64,000 bases of DNA from Arabidopsis thaliana (taxonomy: Eukaryota > Streptophyta > Magnoliopsida > Brassicales > Brassicaceae): assembly GCF_000001735.4 (NCBI RefSeq), contig NC_003070.9, positions 25,839,971 to 25,903,970 of the forward strand, given 5' to 3'. A program made the position numbers and the translations under genes. Below the pieces are notes generated by a model. It made no database searches. It saw nothing but the letters and a program-made list of their open reading frames with translations, and was not told the origin of the DNA. Below, piece by piece: positions 37,079-49,146 of this stretch (its first letter is position 1; every line of letters begins with the position of its first letter).

Positions 37079-40000
37079 TTTTACATAAAGTATTGATTTG
37101 ATAAACTTTCAAGTTTATTTAGTTTTGAGTAAATCTAACAAATGCAAATTAGATTATTTGATTCAGCAACATGAAAAAAAAAATTAGCTTATCGTCTAAT
37201 ATTTTTACATAAATTCATTGTTGACAATATTATAAGTGAGATCATTTATATATATTGTAAACGGAAACAATAATATACTTATGTGTAAACATTACTTAGT
37301 GAGGTCATGGAAACTCGCTAACGAGTGGCTGCTGCAATTTACAAAAGTTTGATGTGTATAATATTTAATTAGTCGCACGCTAGTTAATATTTAAGTTTTC
37401 TTCTTTTCACTTTTGTATCCAATTATATAGTATGTAGGAGCCACAAAATTGAATCTATTAGTTAAATTAAGTTGGTTCTGGTGGTATAATCATTTAATTA
37501 AGTTAGTTCTGGTGGTCCAAAACTAGGCCACGAGTTTCATTATTCCACCAGAATTATATAATTTAGTTAGTCAAGTCTGATTAGCCGAAGATGGAAATAC
37601 GAAAAAATGTCAATAATACATGAAGTCTTTGTCTTCTTACCAAAACTGTACGATCTCAACGATGGAAGATAAGAATCTAAAACCAACGAGTGAGATGGAA
37701 TCGGAATATTACTAAAATTAGGATGAGATGAGGTTTGGGTCCATACTTAACAGTGACAAATGACAATGATGGAGCTGACTTTTTCGTTCTTAAAACGTAT
37801 CACAAGTTTTCTCCTACTTTAAATTTCATCTCCAAATTGTTGACCAAACGACATCGTCTGTTGCGACACCTTACCCCGATGTTTTTTCCTACGTTGCATG
37901 GACCTTTTCTTATACTTTCAAATAATTATTTGTCTTTTTTTCTCAACATTTATATCCACATTTTAACGATTTTCTCAGGATATTTTCTATCAATATGCTT
38001 AATTTTCTTTCTTTTTTTGTTAAAGAAATTAATTCCCATAGTTAACATGAGAGGGTTTAGCAAAATATGCTTAATTTTCTTGTTCGCTGATGTTTTTATT
38101 TTTATTTATTATTACTGATTCAGCATTCAAACTTATCATGTGATTTGGATGGTTATTGAAGTTTCATATTAATTGATAAATTAAATGTGTTGGGATGATG
38201 AGAGGTGATATAGAAATACATATTGTAGTGTTTAAATAGATATGGATTCAAGTATATAATTAATTCTTCTTAATCAAATTAATTTGAGTTGGACTAGTAG
38301 TCTAGTAAGTAGTAAGAGAACATATTCGGATGGTATCTTAAATTTATGAAATACAGTGTGTTTTCAGTTTTTATTGGTAGCAACAAATTTATCGGTTCAT
38401 ACCTCAAAGATAGTATTATACGTGTCTACGATTATATAAAAAAATCAATACAAAATAATTGTTCATTCAAGAAACAATCGGACGATATGAACATTATAGT
38501 TACAAACTAGTAAAAAGCTATAAATATGTAAAGTGAAAACTATTTAAAAGGGTGAAAATTAAAACGTATCAACGTTGGAGTGTTTCAAAAATATTTGGTT
38601 GGATAAGCTCAAACTAGTCAAATTGTCTCCCCTCCCAAGCGGGAACATCACGCCATGTCCACAATAAATCCATTTTTCTTTCTCTCAAATATATATAGAG
38701 ATACATACATCGATACTATTCTATATATTATGTAACAAATTAGAAATATCATATACCACATGGTAAGTTGTATAAAGAGAATTATTAGTGTTTGCTTATT
38801 GCAAAATTAATACAAAACATTTTCTATTGAAGAGCTACAAATTAAGAAGGAAACTGAAAAATATAATAAAAAGCAGAATATGTTACGATATTTGTATGAG
38901 TGTATGAGACAACAGTATCAGATAAGATCATAATCCTTGCGACCAACCTATCCAAAAGTCTCTTTTTTGTTTTCTAATCAATTTACAAAACATTTAACCA
39001 ATAAAAATATAAAGATGGTGAAAAAAATATGGTCATACAACAATTGCTTCAAAGGGGGATGAACTAAAATATACCAAAAAAAGAAGTGAGGATAGGTTCA
39101 TGTGAGCCCCCATCCCACTTGACCCTCTTGGTAGGTCCACATTTACCATGAACATGTAACCCATTGGTTATTCATTTGTATGTATTGTTTTTTGTCAATG
39201 ACTTAATTTTATTTTATTTTCTTCTTCTCTGACTTTTTTTTGTTTATCTGACTCTTCTATGTATGTCAAAATGTAGCAAGATAATTGAACATATTTGGAT
39301 TGTTGAAAAACATATCGATATTTAGTGAATTAGTTTCTCCTCCAAGCATCTAGAATGTCATAACTGTGTTGAATTGTACATAAAATTTGATATGGATTGA
39401 TCATTGATAATAAATCAATGAATTAATGATCTATTAGAATATGAACTTTTCATTCAAATTTAATTGATAATAAGTGGATTTGTCTATATGTAATATTTTA
39501 GTCAAAAAAATTGTTTCTTTTCAATGCGATATTATTATCCTTAAAACGTTTTCTCGAGATAATTTTTTTCCGAGCCATTAATTTTAGTATGTTCAGATAT
39601 AGATCGACAGAAAAACTATAATTACGTCGGACCAATTGTAGATTGGATTGAATACATATGGATCAGATTCTAATACCATATTAGAATATGAGGTATCTAA
39701 TTCAAAACCAACTATTAATAAATAGATTGACTCATATATGTCTTATATACTAGTCAAGATTTCTTTGTCTTTTCTAATGTGGGATATTATTATCCCTAAT
39801 ATCATGAATAAAATCAAGAGTTAATGTTTAACTATATCTAATCTATACTACCCATCTTTTTTCGGAAACTATATATAAGTTATAAAACCAAGAAATTCTC
39901 GTTATCCAATAAAAATAATAATTTTGACTATGGTTATATATCAGTTTCAACAACTTATATGATGATTGATGAGAACCTTATTTTATGAAAGTACGTGGTA

Positions 40001-40323
40001 ATGTGTTGTAAGAAAATGTTCTTACGCCGTTGAAATATTTTTCCAAAAAATGTACATAACAAACGTACGATATGTATGTAAAAGCCGTGGTACTACATTT
40101 ATTTTTGTCTGCCCTTCTCGGAAACTTCCTTCAAAGTTATTTTTGCCGTTCTTGAAAGCGTTGACCCTACCTTTCCATTTTTAAAATGTTCTCTCATTTT
40201 GACCCATTTTTTTCCATAAACCAATCAAATTTTAACTTTCAAAAACATAAAACTAATTAGATATAAAATAATAACATGTACATGCACTTGCCTCGTCCAT
40301 TCCTCACATCATCATATGTCTTT

Positions 40324-40335
40324 GTATATATATAG
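40324..40335 (+). promoter_or_regulatory. TATA box of RAV2
   Basis: GTATATATATAG about 140 bp upstream of the RAV2 ATG, followed by a CT-rich leader (CTCTCTCACCC). Confidence 0.55.
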
Positions 40336-40471
40336 ATGAACCAAAGAAATGAAAAAGTAACAACGTCACCTAAATCTCTCTCACCCAATTTGTGTTTCTT
40401 CTTTCTGCTAAAAGGTTATAATTTTTGTTTCTTGGTTTGGTGAGAATCTTCAAGAAACTGAAACAAAGAAA

Positions 40472-41530
40472 ATGGATTCTAGTTGCATAGACGAGATAAG
40501 TTCCTCCACTTCAGAATCTTTCTCCGCCACCACCGCCAAGAAGCTCTCTCCTCCTCCCGCGGCGGCGTTACGCCTCTACCGGATGGGAAGCGGCGGGAGC
40601 AGCGTCGTGTTGGATCCCGAGAACGGCCTAGAGACGGAGTCACGAAAGCTACCATCTTCAAAATACAAAGGTGTTGTTCCTCAGCCTAACGGAAGATGGG
40701 GAGCTCAGATCTACGAGAAGCACCAACGAGTATGGCTCGGGACTTTCAACGAGCAAGAAGAAGCTGCTCGTTCCTACGACATCGCAGCTTGTAGATTCCG
40801 TGGCCGCGACGCCGTCGTCAACTTCAAGAACGTTCTGGAAGACGGCGATTTAGCTTTTCTTGAAGCTCACTCAAAGGCCGAGATCGTCGACATGTTGAGA
40901 AAACACACTTACGCCGACGAGCTTGAACAGAACAATAAACGGCAGTTGTTTCTCTCCGTCGACGCTAACGGAAAACGTAACGGATCGAGTACTACTCAAA
41001 ACGACAAAGTTTTAAAGACGCGTGAAGTTCTTTTCGAGAAGGCTGTTACACCTAGCGACGTTGGGAAGCTAAACCGTCTCGTGATACCTAAACAACACGC
41101 CGAGAAACACTTTCCGTTACCGTCACCGTCACCGGCAGTGACTAAAGGAGTTTTGATCAACTTCGAAGACGTTAACGGTAAAGTGTGGAGGTTCCGTTAC
41201 TCATACTGGAACAGTAGTCAAAGTTACGTGTTGACCAAGGGATGGAGTCGATTCGTCAAGGAGAAGAATCTTCGAGCCGGTGATGTTGTTACTTTCGAGA
41301 GATCGACCGGACTAGAGCGGCAGTTATATATTGATTGGAAAGTTCGGTCTGGTCCGAGAGAAAACCCGGTTCAGGTGGTGGTTCGGCTTTTCGGAGTTGA
41401 TATCTTTAATGTGACCACCGTGAAGCCAAACGACGTCGTGGCCGTTTGCGGTGGAAAGAGATCTCGAGATGTTGATGATATGTTTGCGTTACGGTGTTCC
41501 AAGAAGCAGGCGATAATCAATGCTTTGTGA
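40472..41530 (+). CDS. RAV2: RAV2 / TEMPRANILLO2, AP2-B3 repressor
   Basis: Intronless, 352 residues. Domain order is diagnostic of the RAV family: an AP2/ERF domain at residues about 64-119 ([17 protein letters not shown], then [19 protein letters not shown]) and a B3 domain at about 186-293 ([20 protein letters not shown]). Between AP2 and B3 the sequence is charged and variable. A C-terminal RLFGV motif (residues 305-309) is the known B3-repression element. Established: RAV proteins bind bipartite CAACA and CACCTG sites. TEM2 acts in the nucleus with TEM1 to repress FT and gibberellin synthesis and so delay flowering; RAV2 is also touch-responsive. GC content is clearly above the flanks. 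Known as AT1G68840. Confidence 0.98.
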
Positions 41531-41897
41531 CATATTTCCTTTTCCGATTTTATGCTTTCGTTTTTTAATTTTTTTTTTTTGTCAAGTTGTGTAGGTTGTG
41601 ATTCATGCTAGGTTGTATTTAGGAAAAGAGATAAGACCAAAAAATAAATTGGAACAATGGTTTTGTGGAAAAGTGGTAAATAGACCTACCTCATAGTAAA
41701 ACGTTACCGGATACAACCTAAATGTTTATCCGTTCCTAAAACTAGATGAATCAAATTAATTAACTATCTAAAATTGCATGATAAATCGGAAAAAGAGGAT
41801 GAATTCTTGGCAATTTCATCCATTACCGTACAAGGACTTATTTCTCTTACTTGGCAACTAAAGGATGCTCATAGGTGTCTTAATGATCTCACATAGC
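41531..41897. other. RAV2 3' flank
   Basis: Downstream of the RAV2 stop, probably its 3' untranslated region followed by spacer. A short T-run at about 41569-41580. Nothing else seen. Confidence 0.5.
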
Positions 41898-42033
41898 AAG
41901 TTAGCAACCTTTTACTCTCTTTTTTTCCAAGATTACTCTACTCTAGGTGTTGCTTCTGTAATTCCTTTATTTTCATTTCTAATGATATTTACAAGTTTTG
42001 CAAAAAAAAAAAAAAAAAAAAGTTAGCAACCTT
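41898..42033 (+). mobile_element. Retroposed 3' end with poly(A) tail and 14-bp target-site duplication
   Basis: AAGTTAGCAACCTT occurs exactly at 41898-41911 and 42020-42033. The 108 bp between end in ATTTACAAGTTTTGC and about 18 A. An A-tail abutting the second copy of an exact direct repeat is the mark of LINE-mediated insertion. The TTTCTAATGATATTTACAAGTTTTGC end resembles 3' ends of Arabidopsis L1-type LINEs; a processed copy of some other transcript is possible. Confidence 0.75.
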
Positions 42034-42388
42034 GGAGTCTCGACCAATCTTGAGGGGAGGATATGGCATGAATGATGTAATTGTAGAGTCATTCTCGAAA
42101 TTCACCACTTCATAGCCCACATTGTCAAGGCACCATTCAAGCTTACAAATTAGCAGTAGTCTGCCTCTTATCGTCTCGAAGTTTTCTGGTATTGGTATAA
42201 GCTAGGTTTCGTTCCCCAAAGGTCGAACCATTAATAAATGACTGAAATCTTTTAACCTCAAAACAGAAATATGTAAACTGAACGAAATCCAAAATATAGT
42301 AATGTGTTCCCGAACAGATTCAAGCGACTTATAGTGCTTCTGGCAAACCTCACACGACTAGGCTGGTGAACGGAATGGTACGTAACCA

Positions 42389-43402
42389 TTGCTAGAGGTT
42401 GTATGGCTTCAGTTTGTTCAGTTCAAGTACAAGAATCTTGGGGATTTTTGTGAACATTGCGGTATGATTAGCCATCGGAAGTGTGAAAAAGTCGCAAAAC
42501 AGAGATGTTTGACCCGCGCGGGTTTAAAACGATACGATTCTCAACGGGTTGGTAAGGGTTTATCCGTGAAGTCTCACTACTCCCAGTCGTATGTTGACAT
42601 GGGTTTACTGTTCGAGGAGACACTTACTTACGCTCAGTTCATGGTAGAGGTTAGGGTTGATGTTGTTTACGCAAGCGAGCATGAGTGGGGCGGCAAGAAA
42701 CTGATTCGTTCCTTGTTGGTAAGTAAGTATGATTATTGCTTCGGGTTTCCTTGTTTCCCGACACGATTCATTAATGATGTTTTACCATTTGAAGAGATAA
42801 GATCTCACATCTGGCGAGGTTGACGACCGAGGACAAGGCCAGCATCGTCCGTGGACTAGCAGATCACTTAATGAAGCAGAGGAGGACTTGGTCAAAGCAG
42901 AGATGGGTTCCTCTGTTGTTCATGTCGAGAAAAAAGGAATGGTACTGATAAATTTGATGAGGGTAAGAACACAAAGGTGTTTAGGAAAAATTATAATAGA
43001 CTCTGATATGAATAATTGTACAAGATACATTCTCTTATATAGAGATGAAAGCGTCGATTATCTAGTGAGGGTTATTAGAGGTGTGATGAATGAGTTCGGT
43101 TTTACTCACTTCCCGGATTCTTATATTAATCGTTTGGTGACATGGGTGAAAAACTCCAACTACTTTTCACCAAATTTTCCAAAAGATTGCATCCTGATAA
43201 CAAATGTGTGGCAGTGCTTGGCCCTGACATGGATTTGTTTGGCACATGTTGTATATGTCAAGAAGATTTCTTTCTTGGGATGGAAGCAACCGTTACTTCT
43301 TCTTGTTCTCATGTTTTCCATACTTTCTGCATTGAAGACTGGATGCAACAATCTCAAAATTGTCCACTTTGTCGTATCCTGCTTCCAGTATCAAGTAGGT
43401 GA
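42389..43402 (+). pseudogene. Broken composite locus: degenerate zinc knuckle, then RING-H2
   Basis: The first open stretch (42389-42823, no ATG at its start) has FKYKNLGDFCEHCGMISHRKC. This resembles the CCHC knuckle of retroelement-derived DUF4283/zf-CCHC_4 proteins, but the last spacing is H-x2-C instead of H-x4-C, so zinc binding is doubtful. A second stretch (from about 42835) contains RDESVDYLVRVIRGVMNEFG, like the region before the RING in a small Arabidopsis RING-H2 family. The RING itself lies in another frame: ORF 43142-43402, C36-x2-C39-x15-C55-x-H57-x2-H60-x2-C63-x10-C74-x2-C77, a complete C3H2C3 set. The intervening distance is too short for an intron, so a frameshift separates them. 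An expressed 86-residue RING protein from the ATG at 43142 remains possible. Confidence 0.5.
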
Positions 43403-43835
43403 GATCGAGTCTTGACGTCTTTAGCCTGTTTCCATGCTAAATTCTTAGAAACTCTATCTTTTACATGAGCAGAATTTTGCTTTGCTTGTCTCTTTATCAA
43501 CCTTAAATTTCATTATACATTTTTTGAAAAGAATTATTTCTTCTTTCGAACTTACAATATTGGAGTTTGAGTTTTTGCATATATAGTGCAATTATTTTAT
43601 TGATTTTGTTGCATGCACAACCATAAATATAAAGTCAAACCAAAAAAACAACTACAGACTCAGATCAATTGAAAATCATTAGAATAAGGTTTTAAACATT
43701 CAAGAACCCTATAGTTTTAAAAATGTAGAAATAAATAAGGGAAAGAATAACATCAAATTAAATTTTTTCTTTCTTATATAAATAAAGATCAGAAATAGAT
43801 TATTTTCTCCATTTTTTAGTTTCGTTGTTGATGAA
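43403..43835. other. Intergenic, RING pseudogene to PER11
   Basis: AT-rich convergent spacer. The right half is the likely 3' untranslated region of peroxidase 11 (minus strand). Nothing else seen. Confidence 0.5.
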
Positions 43836-45207
43836 TCATGTATTCACAAATCTGCAATTTCTTCTAACTTCTCCATCAGCCAAGCTTTCAGAGTTCAAAA
43901 TGTTCCCCATCTTTACCATCGACTTCGAGAATTGCTCGAAGAAAGCCACTGGATCCTCCGCATACTTGCTCACGATTCGCCGCGTTTGTATCCCGAACAA
44001 GCTCGTGTACATCTCCTGGTCCGAATTCAGTAACCCTTCTCCTCTTAGCAGTGTGTGGTAGATCGAGTTATCGAAGAGATTCGGCGTCACATTGTCTATC
44101 GCCGTCACGTTACTATCACCTTCTCCGCTACTCGCCGGACAAATCTCTCGAAGACTTGCCAAGTACGTCTCCGAAACTGGATTTAGGGCTGACGTCACTT
44201 GAAAATCTCCATAAATTCGGGATCGGAAGTTGCGACATTGTGCTTTTCCGATCGTGTGCGCTCCTAGGAGATAGATTATTGGTCAAGTTAGGGTTTTAGT
44301 AATCCGGTTTACGACATTTTATATCATATTATATTCAATCATATGGTTTTAACTTCTATTACAAGGAATTTCGGTTTAGTTTGGTTAAGAGGATTGATCT
44401 TACCTATAAGAGCGACCATGTCTTCAACCGAGAGACCTTGAGAATAGAACTTAGCAATGATGCTGATTAAACCCTCTTCTGGAGTTGGAAGGTTTGTTGT
44501 GGCAAGCTCGTAGCTTGCGGTTTTTGAATCTTTTCTTCCCACAGGAACATCCCAGTAAGGCCCACCCACCTTCAAACACAAACACAAAATCAAAATTTTA
44601 TTTCATTTCATAATTCATACGATACTTACAATATACAGTATTTATATTGAGATTTGAGAGAGTATATGTTTCGTTTGTGTATATCTTACCAGGATTGTAG
44701 CATCTCTAGCACCAATTGTGAGAAGATCAGCGCATGAAACAACTCCAGGACATTCGGATTCGATTATGTTCTTGATTCTGTCGACAATTTTGTATCCTTT
44801 CAATGAATTTATGTTGGGAGAAGCTTTCTTCTCTCCCTGTAGAGTTTCTGTCTCGTCTAGCAACACCGATCCATCACATCCCTGTAAGTATTTGATAGCA
44901 GTAAAAGTTTGACATATCAGTTATGAATTTTCTCTGGCGGATGATGTCTTGTGTTTCAAGAAAGGTGTGGATGTGTACTTACTTGGACAAAGCAGTCGTG
45001 GAAGTGAAGACGAATAATTATGGCTGCATTTCTAGGATCTTCCTTCACTATGCATTCCATTTCTTTCTTGATGACGTCAAATACGGTTGGACAAGTAGAC
45101 TTGTAATAATCTAGGGTTAAAGGAAGATCCTTCCCCGGTGTATCAAAGGAAAAGCATGGGATAAAGATGGTGTGAACCATGAAGAATACAAAGAGGAGTC
45201 TCATCAT
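43836..45207 (-). CDS. PER11: Class III secretory peroxidase 11
   Basis: Four exons (45207-44983, 44881-44690, 44569-44404, 44263-43836) give 336 residues, usual for class III peroxidases, and the 4-exon pattern is the family norm. A signal peptide covers residues 1-20. The distal haem side is R66-L-H-F-H70-D-C with GCDGS after the first intron; the proximal histidine is H197 in GAHTIG. The cysteines needed for the conserved disulphides are present (C39, C72, C77 among them). Established: these haem enzymes are secreted to the wall and use H2O2 to oxidise phenolics such as monolignols, or generate reactive oxygen. The N-terminus between signal and YYKSTCP is slightly longer than in many members. 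Known as AT1G68850. A TATA box lies about 100 bp upstream. Confidence 0.97.
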
Positions 45208-45304
45208 ATTTAATTTCTTCTATCGGAAAACTTTTTGATCCAAATTTTGGGAAAATATGTGTGTTGAGATAGGAGTTAGAGAAGATGGTTGAGACTTCCC
45301 AGAG

Positions 45305-45313
45305 ATATATAAT
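45305..45313 (-). promoter_or_regulatory. TATA box of PER11
   Basis: Minus strand reads ATTATATATC about 100 bp upstream of the PER11 ATG. Confidence 0.5.
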
Positions 45314-46393
45314 TTTTTGAGAAGAGGGCATTGTAGAGTTTTTAGTTTTCTTGTGTTACAAGGGTCTTGAGAAGTAGGTCAAGTGAGATGCAACTAATTT
45401 TGTGAGATGGTTGTTGGGTTCTCCTATGACCCAAAGGTAACTAGATGAAAATTTATTTGAATTCTAGTGCAGATTATTACCAACCCAAATTATTATATTA
45501 CCATAAAAGTGTACTATTTTTTCCGATTCATATTCCACTTTTGTTATTAAGGCAGATATATTTGTTTGTATGTTTGCAAAAGTTGCAAGCACATCAAAAC
45601 TGATTCTTGAAACAAATCTAGAATTCTCGTTCTTTTGTAATTCGTTCAACTGTTTTGTTCTGCTCCGGAACTATCTACTTCTCTTTTTTTTGTTCACCTA
45701 AGAAATATTTAGTGTTTTTTTCGGATAAAAAAGAATACATATAATGTAGTTCCAGAAATGAATTTGCATAGTCTCAATAGGATTTGAACTATGTTGTTGA
45801 CACGACCATGGCAACTACAAAGTACAAATCCTTGTCCATATTATTTCATGCATGTTAGATAAATCAACTAAACTTCTTTTTCAATGTTTCCGTAGTTAGT
45901 TTGGAACTAAATCTGTCTATTGTTAAGAATAATATCATGAGTAATTAGTGAGATATATAGGTCGCAAATAGGTTCCCAACTCTTTTTGAGTTATTTAAGT
46001 CGAGCTTTATAAATTTTATTAAATACTCTCAACCTCGTAAACTTTGTGTAGGTGTAGCGGGAGCTTAATTATATCATTTCCTTGGAAATAATTTTGCTAA
46101 GTGTTCTTCTCTTTCTCTGTTCTTTCTTCCTATGACGAAAAATCTAGATGAAAAAGTAGGAGGGAAAATAAGATCCACTCTTTGGCGGCATCTTGAATTA
46201 TACGATTACATAAAAAAATGAAAGTCCAATATTTATTAAAATAGTAACAACGCGATCTTCGCTAAAATTTGAATTATTTATTTGTCGTCAACTTGTTATT
46301 ATTTTAAGAATATTTTCAGTCTTAAAAACGGTTAAAAACAAGGTTATATATTGGCAGGGCTACATGCATTAGTTGAAAAAAACTAGTGTTAGG
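45314..46393. other. Intergenic, PER11 promoter side to tRNA cluster
   Basis: AT-rich spacer with the distal PER11 promoter. The frame at 45464-45649 lacks motifs. No repeats with clear ends. Confidence 0.45.
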
Positions 46394-46463
46394 TGGTTTT
46401 GGTATAATGGTAGAGGATTGTGTTGACCTCTTAGATTTGAACCTGACTTATGCACCTTAATAG
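46394..46463 (+). mobile_element. tRNA-like / SINE-head remnant
   Basis: TGGTATAATGGTAGAGG fits a pol III A box and, about 25 bases on, AGATTTGAACCTG fits a weakened B box. The outer ends (TTAGGTG and TGCACCTTA, about 70 bases apart) are nearly complementary, as in an acceptor stem. T-arm pairing is poor, so I do not call a functional tRNA. A degenerate tRNA or the head of a SINE both fit. Confidence 0.35.
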
Positions 46464-46565
46464 AGTTTTTTAAACTAATAACATCTCCAAGCCTCGAGAA
46501 TGTGCAACTGTGCAATCACAAGTTTGAAAATAGTATTATTAGAAGAAAACAAGTCATTGCAAAAT

Positions 46566-46639
46566 GGCCCATTAGCTCAGTTGGTTAGAGCGTCGTGCTA
46601 ATAACGCGAAGGTCGCAGGTTCGAAACCTGCATGGGCCA
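46566..46639 (+). tRNA. tRNA-Ile (anticodon AAU)
   Basis: A 74-base cloverleaf. Acceptor GGCCCAT pairs with ATGGGCC and is followed by discriminator A. The D arm is TAGCTCAGTTGGTTAGAG (A box). The anticodon AAT sits at 46600-46602, read as IAU after deamination. The T arm is GCAGGTTCGAAACCTGC (perfect B box). A CAA motif lies just upstream (46560-46562) and a run of T follows 12 bases after the end, the usual plant pol III start and stop signals. No intron. CCA is not encoded, as expected for a nuclear gene. Confidence 0.98.
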
Positions 46640-46651
46640 TTTACTTTCTAC

Positions 46652-46658
46652 TTTTTTT
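46652..46658 (+). terminator. Pol III terminator of tRNA-Ile
   Basis: Seven consecutive T residues 12 bases downstream of the tRNA 3' end. Confidence 0.85.
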
Positions 46659-49146
46659 GAATATATTGCTTGGGAAAGACACACACTCAGTAAAAAACGA
46701 ATGAGGATTGTGCTTTCGAGATGTTGACACACATTTGGGATTTGGCTGATGCATAGTCGCAGGAGTGATTCGAAGAAAAAACAAATCATCGAAGTCTCAA
46801 AATTTAGATGTAACCTTTGAAGTTGTAATATTACAAATATATCATTCGTTTACATCAAAATACCATCTACATGATGTCAATGTGCACCATAAACACAAAC
46901 TTCAGTGACTTTAATGGTCTTGTGACACGACTCTTGTCATGCAAGACCTGCAAGTTAAAAAGTTAAGTACACATTAAATCCGACTGAATCTAATCTATGT
47001 AGTATGTACTCTAAAGAGAGTCGACCATAATTGACTTGACGTTTATGAACTTATATTTTGAAGGAAAATGTCTTTCCACATACAAGATTTACTGTCTTAC
47101 ACTTATATATATGCATAAAAGTTTATGATTGCTAATTTGCTATGTTAGAAGGTTAGGAACAAAATTGTAAAATAAATGCTAGAAAATACAAAACAGTAAC
47201 AGCAGAGAATTCTGCAACCAATAAAATGTATTCAATTATTGAAACTTTTTGGAAACCAAAAAAAAAGTGGGACGAGAAATCTAATCGAAAGGTATGATGT
47301 TACAGCAGAGATTTTTTGTCATCTTATCTAAGATGGAAACCAAATCATGAAAAAAGGCTTTAACAAGTATAGTGGTGTGTCTAATTTAAATGAGAGAAGT
47401 TTCCAAACTAATATACACATATAGATACATTCTATATAATAATTTCACATCACATGGGTGACTTATGAAGTAAGAGACAAATGAATACATGGGGAAGTAT
47501 ACCTGACAAAATCAGGCTCATTCAAAGTAAAGCTAAAAGTTTGGTGCTATAAGAAACATCCCCACCTTTTTTAACCTTTCAACAAAACCACCTAAGCACT
47601 TCTTATTAAGCTCTAATAAGTTCTTTGACCCCATTTTCTAACAACATAAGTAATATTCGAGTGAAAGAGAAGTGAATCCATGTTCTCTTTCTTCTCAACT
47701 ATTCTCACCCACCTAAGTGTAAGCTAATCCAATTACTAATCAAAACAAAAGATATTATTATAGAGAAACAGTACTCACACGTGTAGGATGAATGGTAGTA
47801 CAAAGACCCACATGAGAAAATCCAAAGAGAGTCCCTAAAAGAAAACAAAGCTTGGAGGCATTAACGATGTGTACAATTCTAATAAATCCTAATATATCTC
47901 CATTCATGAGACCCACAATGAGTATTATTATTTGTACTATGAGGATCAAATTTCATAAAGGCCAAAAACTGATTTAACTTAAATGCTCAAAAGAGGGGTC
48001 AAACTCTTCTTACACCTTCACCGTTTTTAATGTTATATGGTTTCATTTCTCCCACACTTGCTTTGCTTAGCTGTTACTTACCAAGATGGACTCCACAATC
48101 ACTGTAAAAAAAAAGGTGAAGCCATTCATAGAAACAATTTAGTTCTTTACTTTTTTCACCACAGTTGATACTAATCTCTGTTTTGTCATATTCCTCAAGA
48201 ATAGAAGTAAATGCACCAAATAAAAACAAATAAAATCCAGTTGCGTTACCTTCAATGCAAAAGAAAACAACTATTTTATGGGAGAGAGAGGAGAGAGGAA
48301 CAAAAGGCTGCAACACTTTTTATGACCAAGACAGGACTGGGAGGGAAGAAGAGTATTAAAGGAATGAGGAAGAGGAACAGCTCCTAACCTAATTAAGAAA
48401 ATTGGTTTCATATTCCTTCTTGTTTGTTGAGTGGGTCTTATCTCATTTCCACCTCAAAAGCTGCTCTTTTATAGTTGTGAGATTCATTATAGCTCAGTAA
48501 AACAGAGAGACAGGAGAGAGAGAAGTAAAAACTAGTAAATGAAATGTTGTAGCTATCCTCCTATCATATGGCTATCATCAATAAAAAGAAAAACAAAAAG
48601 ACAAGTGTTAACCAATAAGCATTGTTTACACATCACTTATGATAGCTCAAACAGATAAGCTTTGGTTTGGTGGGTATTGAACCGTGTTTTGGGAACTATA
48701 ATATGCTCAATTCCCTATATATCTATAAAAGAAAGTGGTAAAAGAGAATTTATAAGGCTTTAAATTTTATTATAGAAGAGTACTATTTTTATTTGAAGAA
48801 GGAACTAACCTTTCTCTCCTTGATATATATCTGAAATGGCTTGTCTTGTAGTACTTCAATTGAGCGAAAACAATGGTGCTAAGATTGCCATGTGGTGATA
48901 CTCACTCCTGGTATTCAATTATATGAGTGTGATTCCATAGGTTCCGGCTTTTCCTGATACTGAAACACAAGAAAGGAAAATATAAAATCAGACAAAAGAG
49001 GACAAGTATTTATTGATGGTGAAGAGCAGAGCCAAAGACAGCGAGAGAGACACAGGCTATATTAGAGAATAAGAGGTTGGAACAAGCTGAGGTACGTAAC
49101 GTTAAGAAAGAAAGAAAAAGAAGCTAAGTTCACTTTTGTGTTAGCC
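46659..49146. other. Intergenic, tRNA-Ile to SOFL2
   Basis: AT-rich, includes the SOFL2 promoter and leader on the right (a TCTATAAAAG box at about 48721). Frames at 47758-47949 and 48074-48316 on the minus strand are hydrophobic but AT-driven; an unspliced non-coding transcript there is possible and unproven. A GA-rich stretch at 48500-48523. Confidence 0.45.

Larger units (their letters stand above)
35504..40471. other. Intergenic, STN7 to RAV2 (5 kb)
   Basis: Holds the divergent upstream regions of STN7 (left) and RAV2 (right). A T-run without flanking duplication lies at 35588-35606 and a T-run with duplication at 37033-37078. Open frames at 36389-36898 and 37735-38118 are chance frames; the latter is hydrophobic but AT-driven and has no homologue I recognise. 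No RNA genes seen. Confidence 0.5.

Noticed and set aside
37735..38118. 127-codon hydrophobic frame
   Set aside because: High F, I, L content follows from T-rich DNA; no signal, family motif, promoter or splice context.
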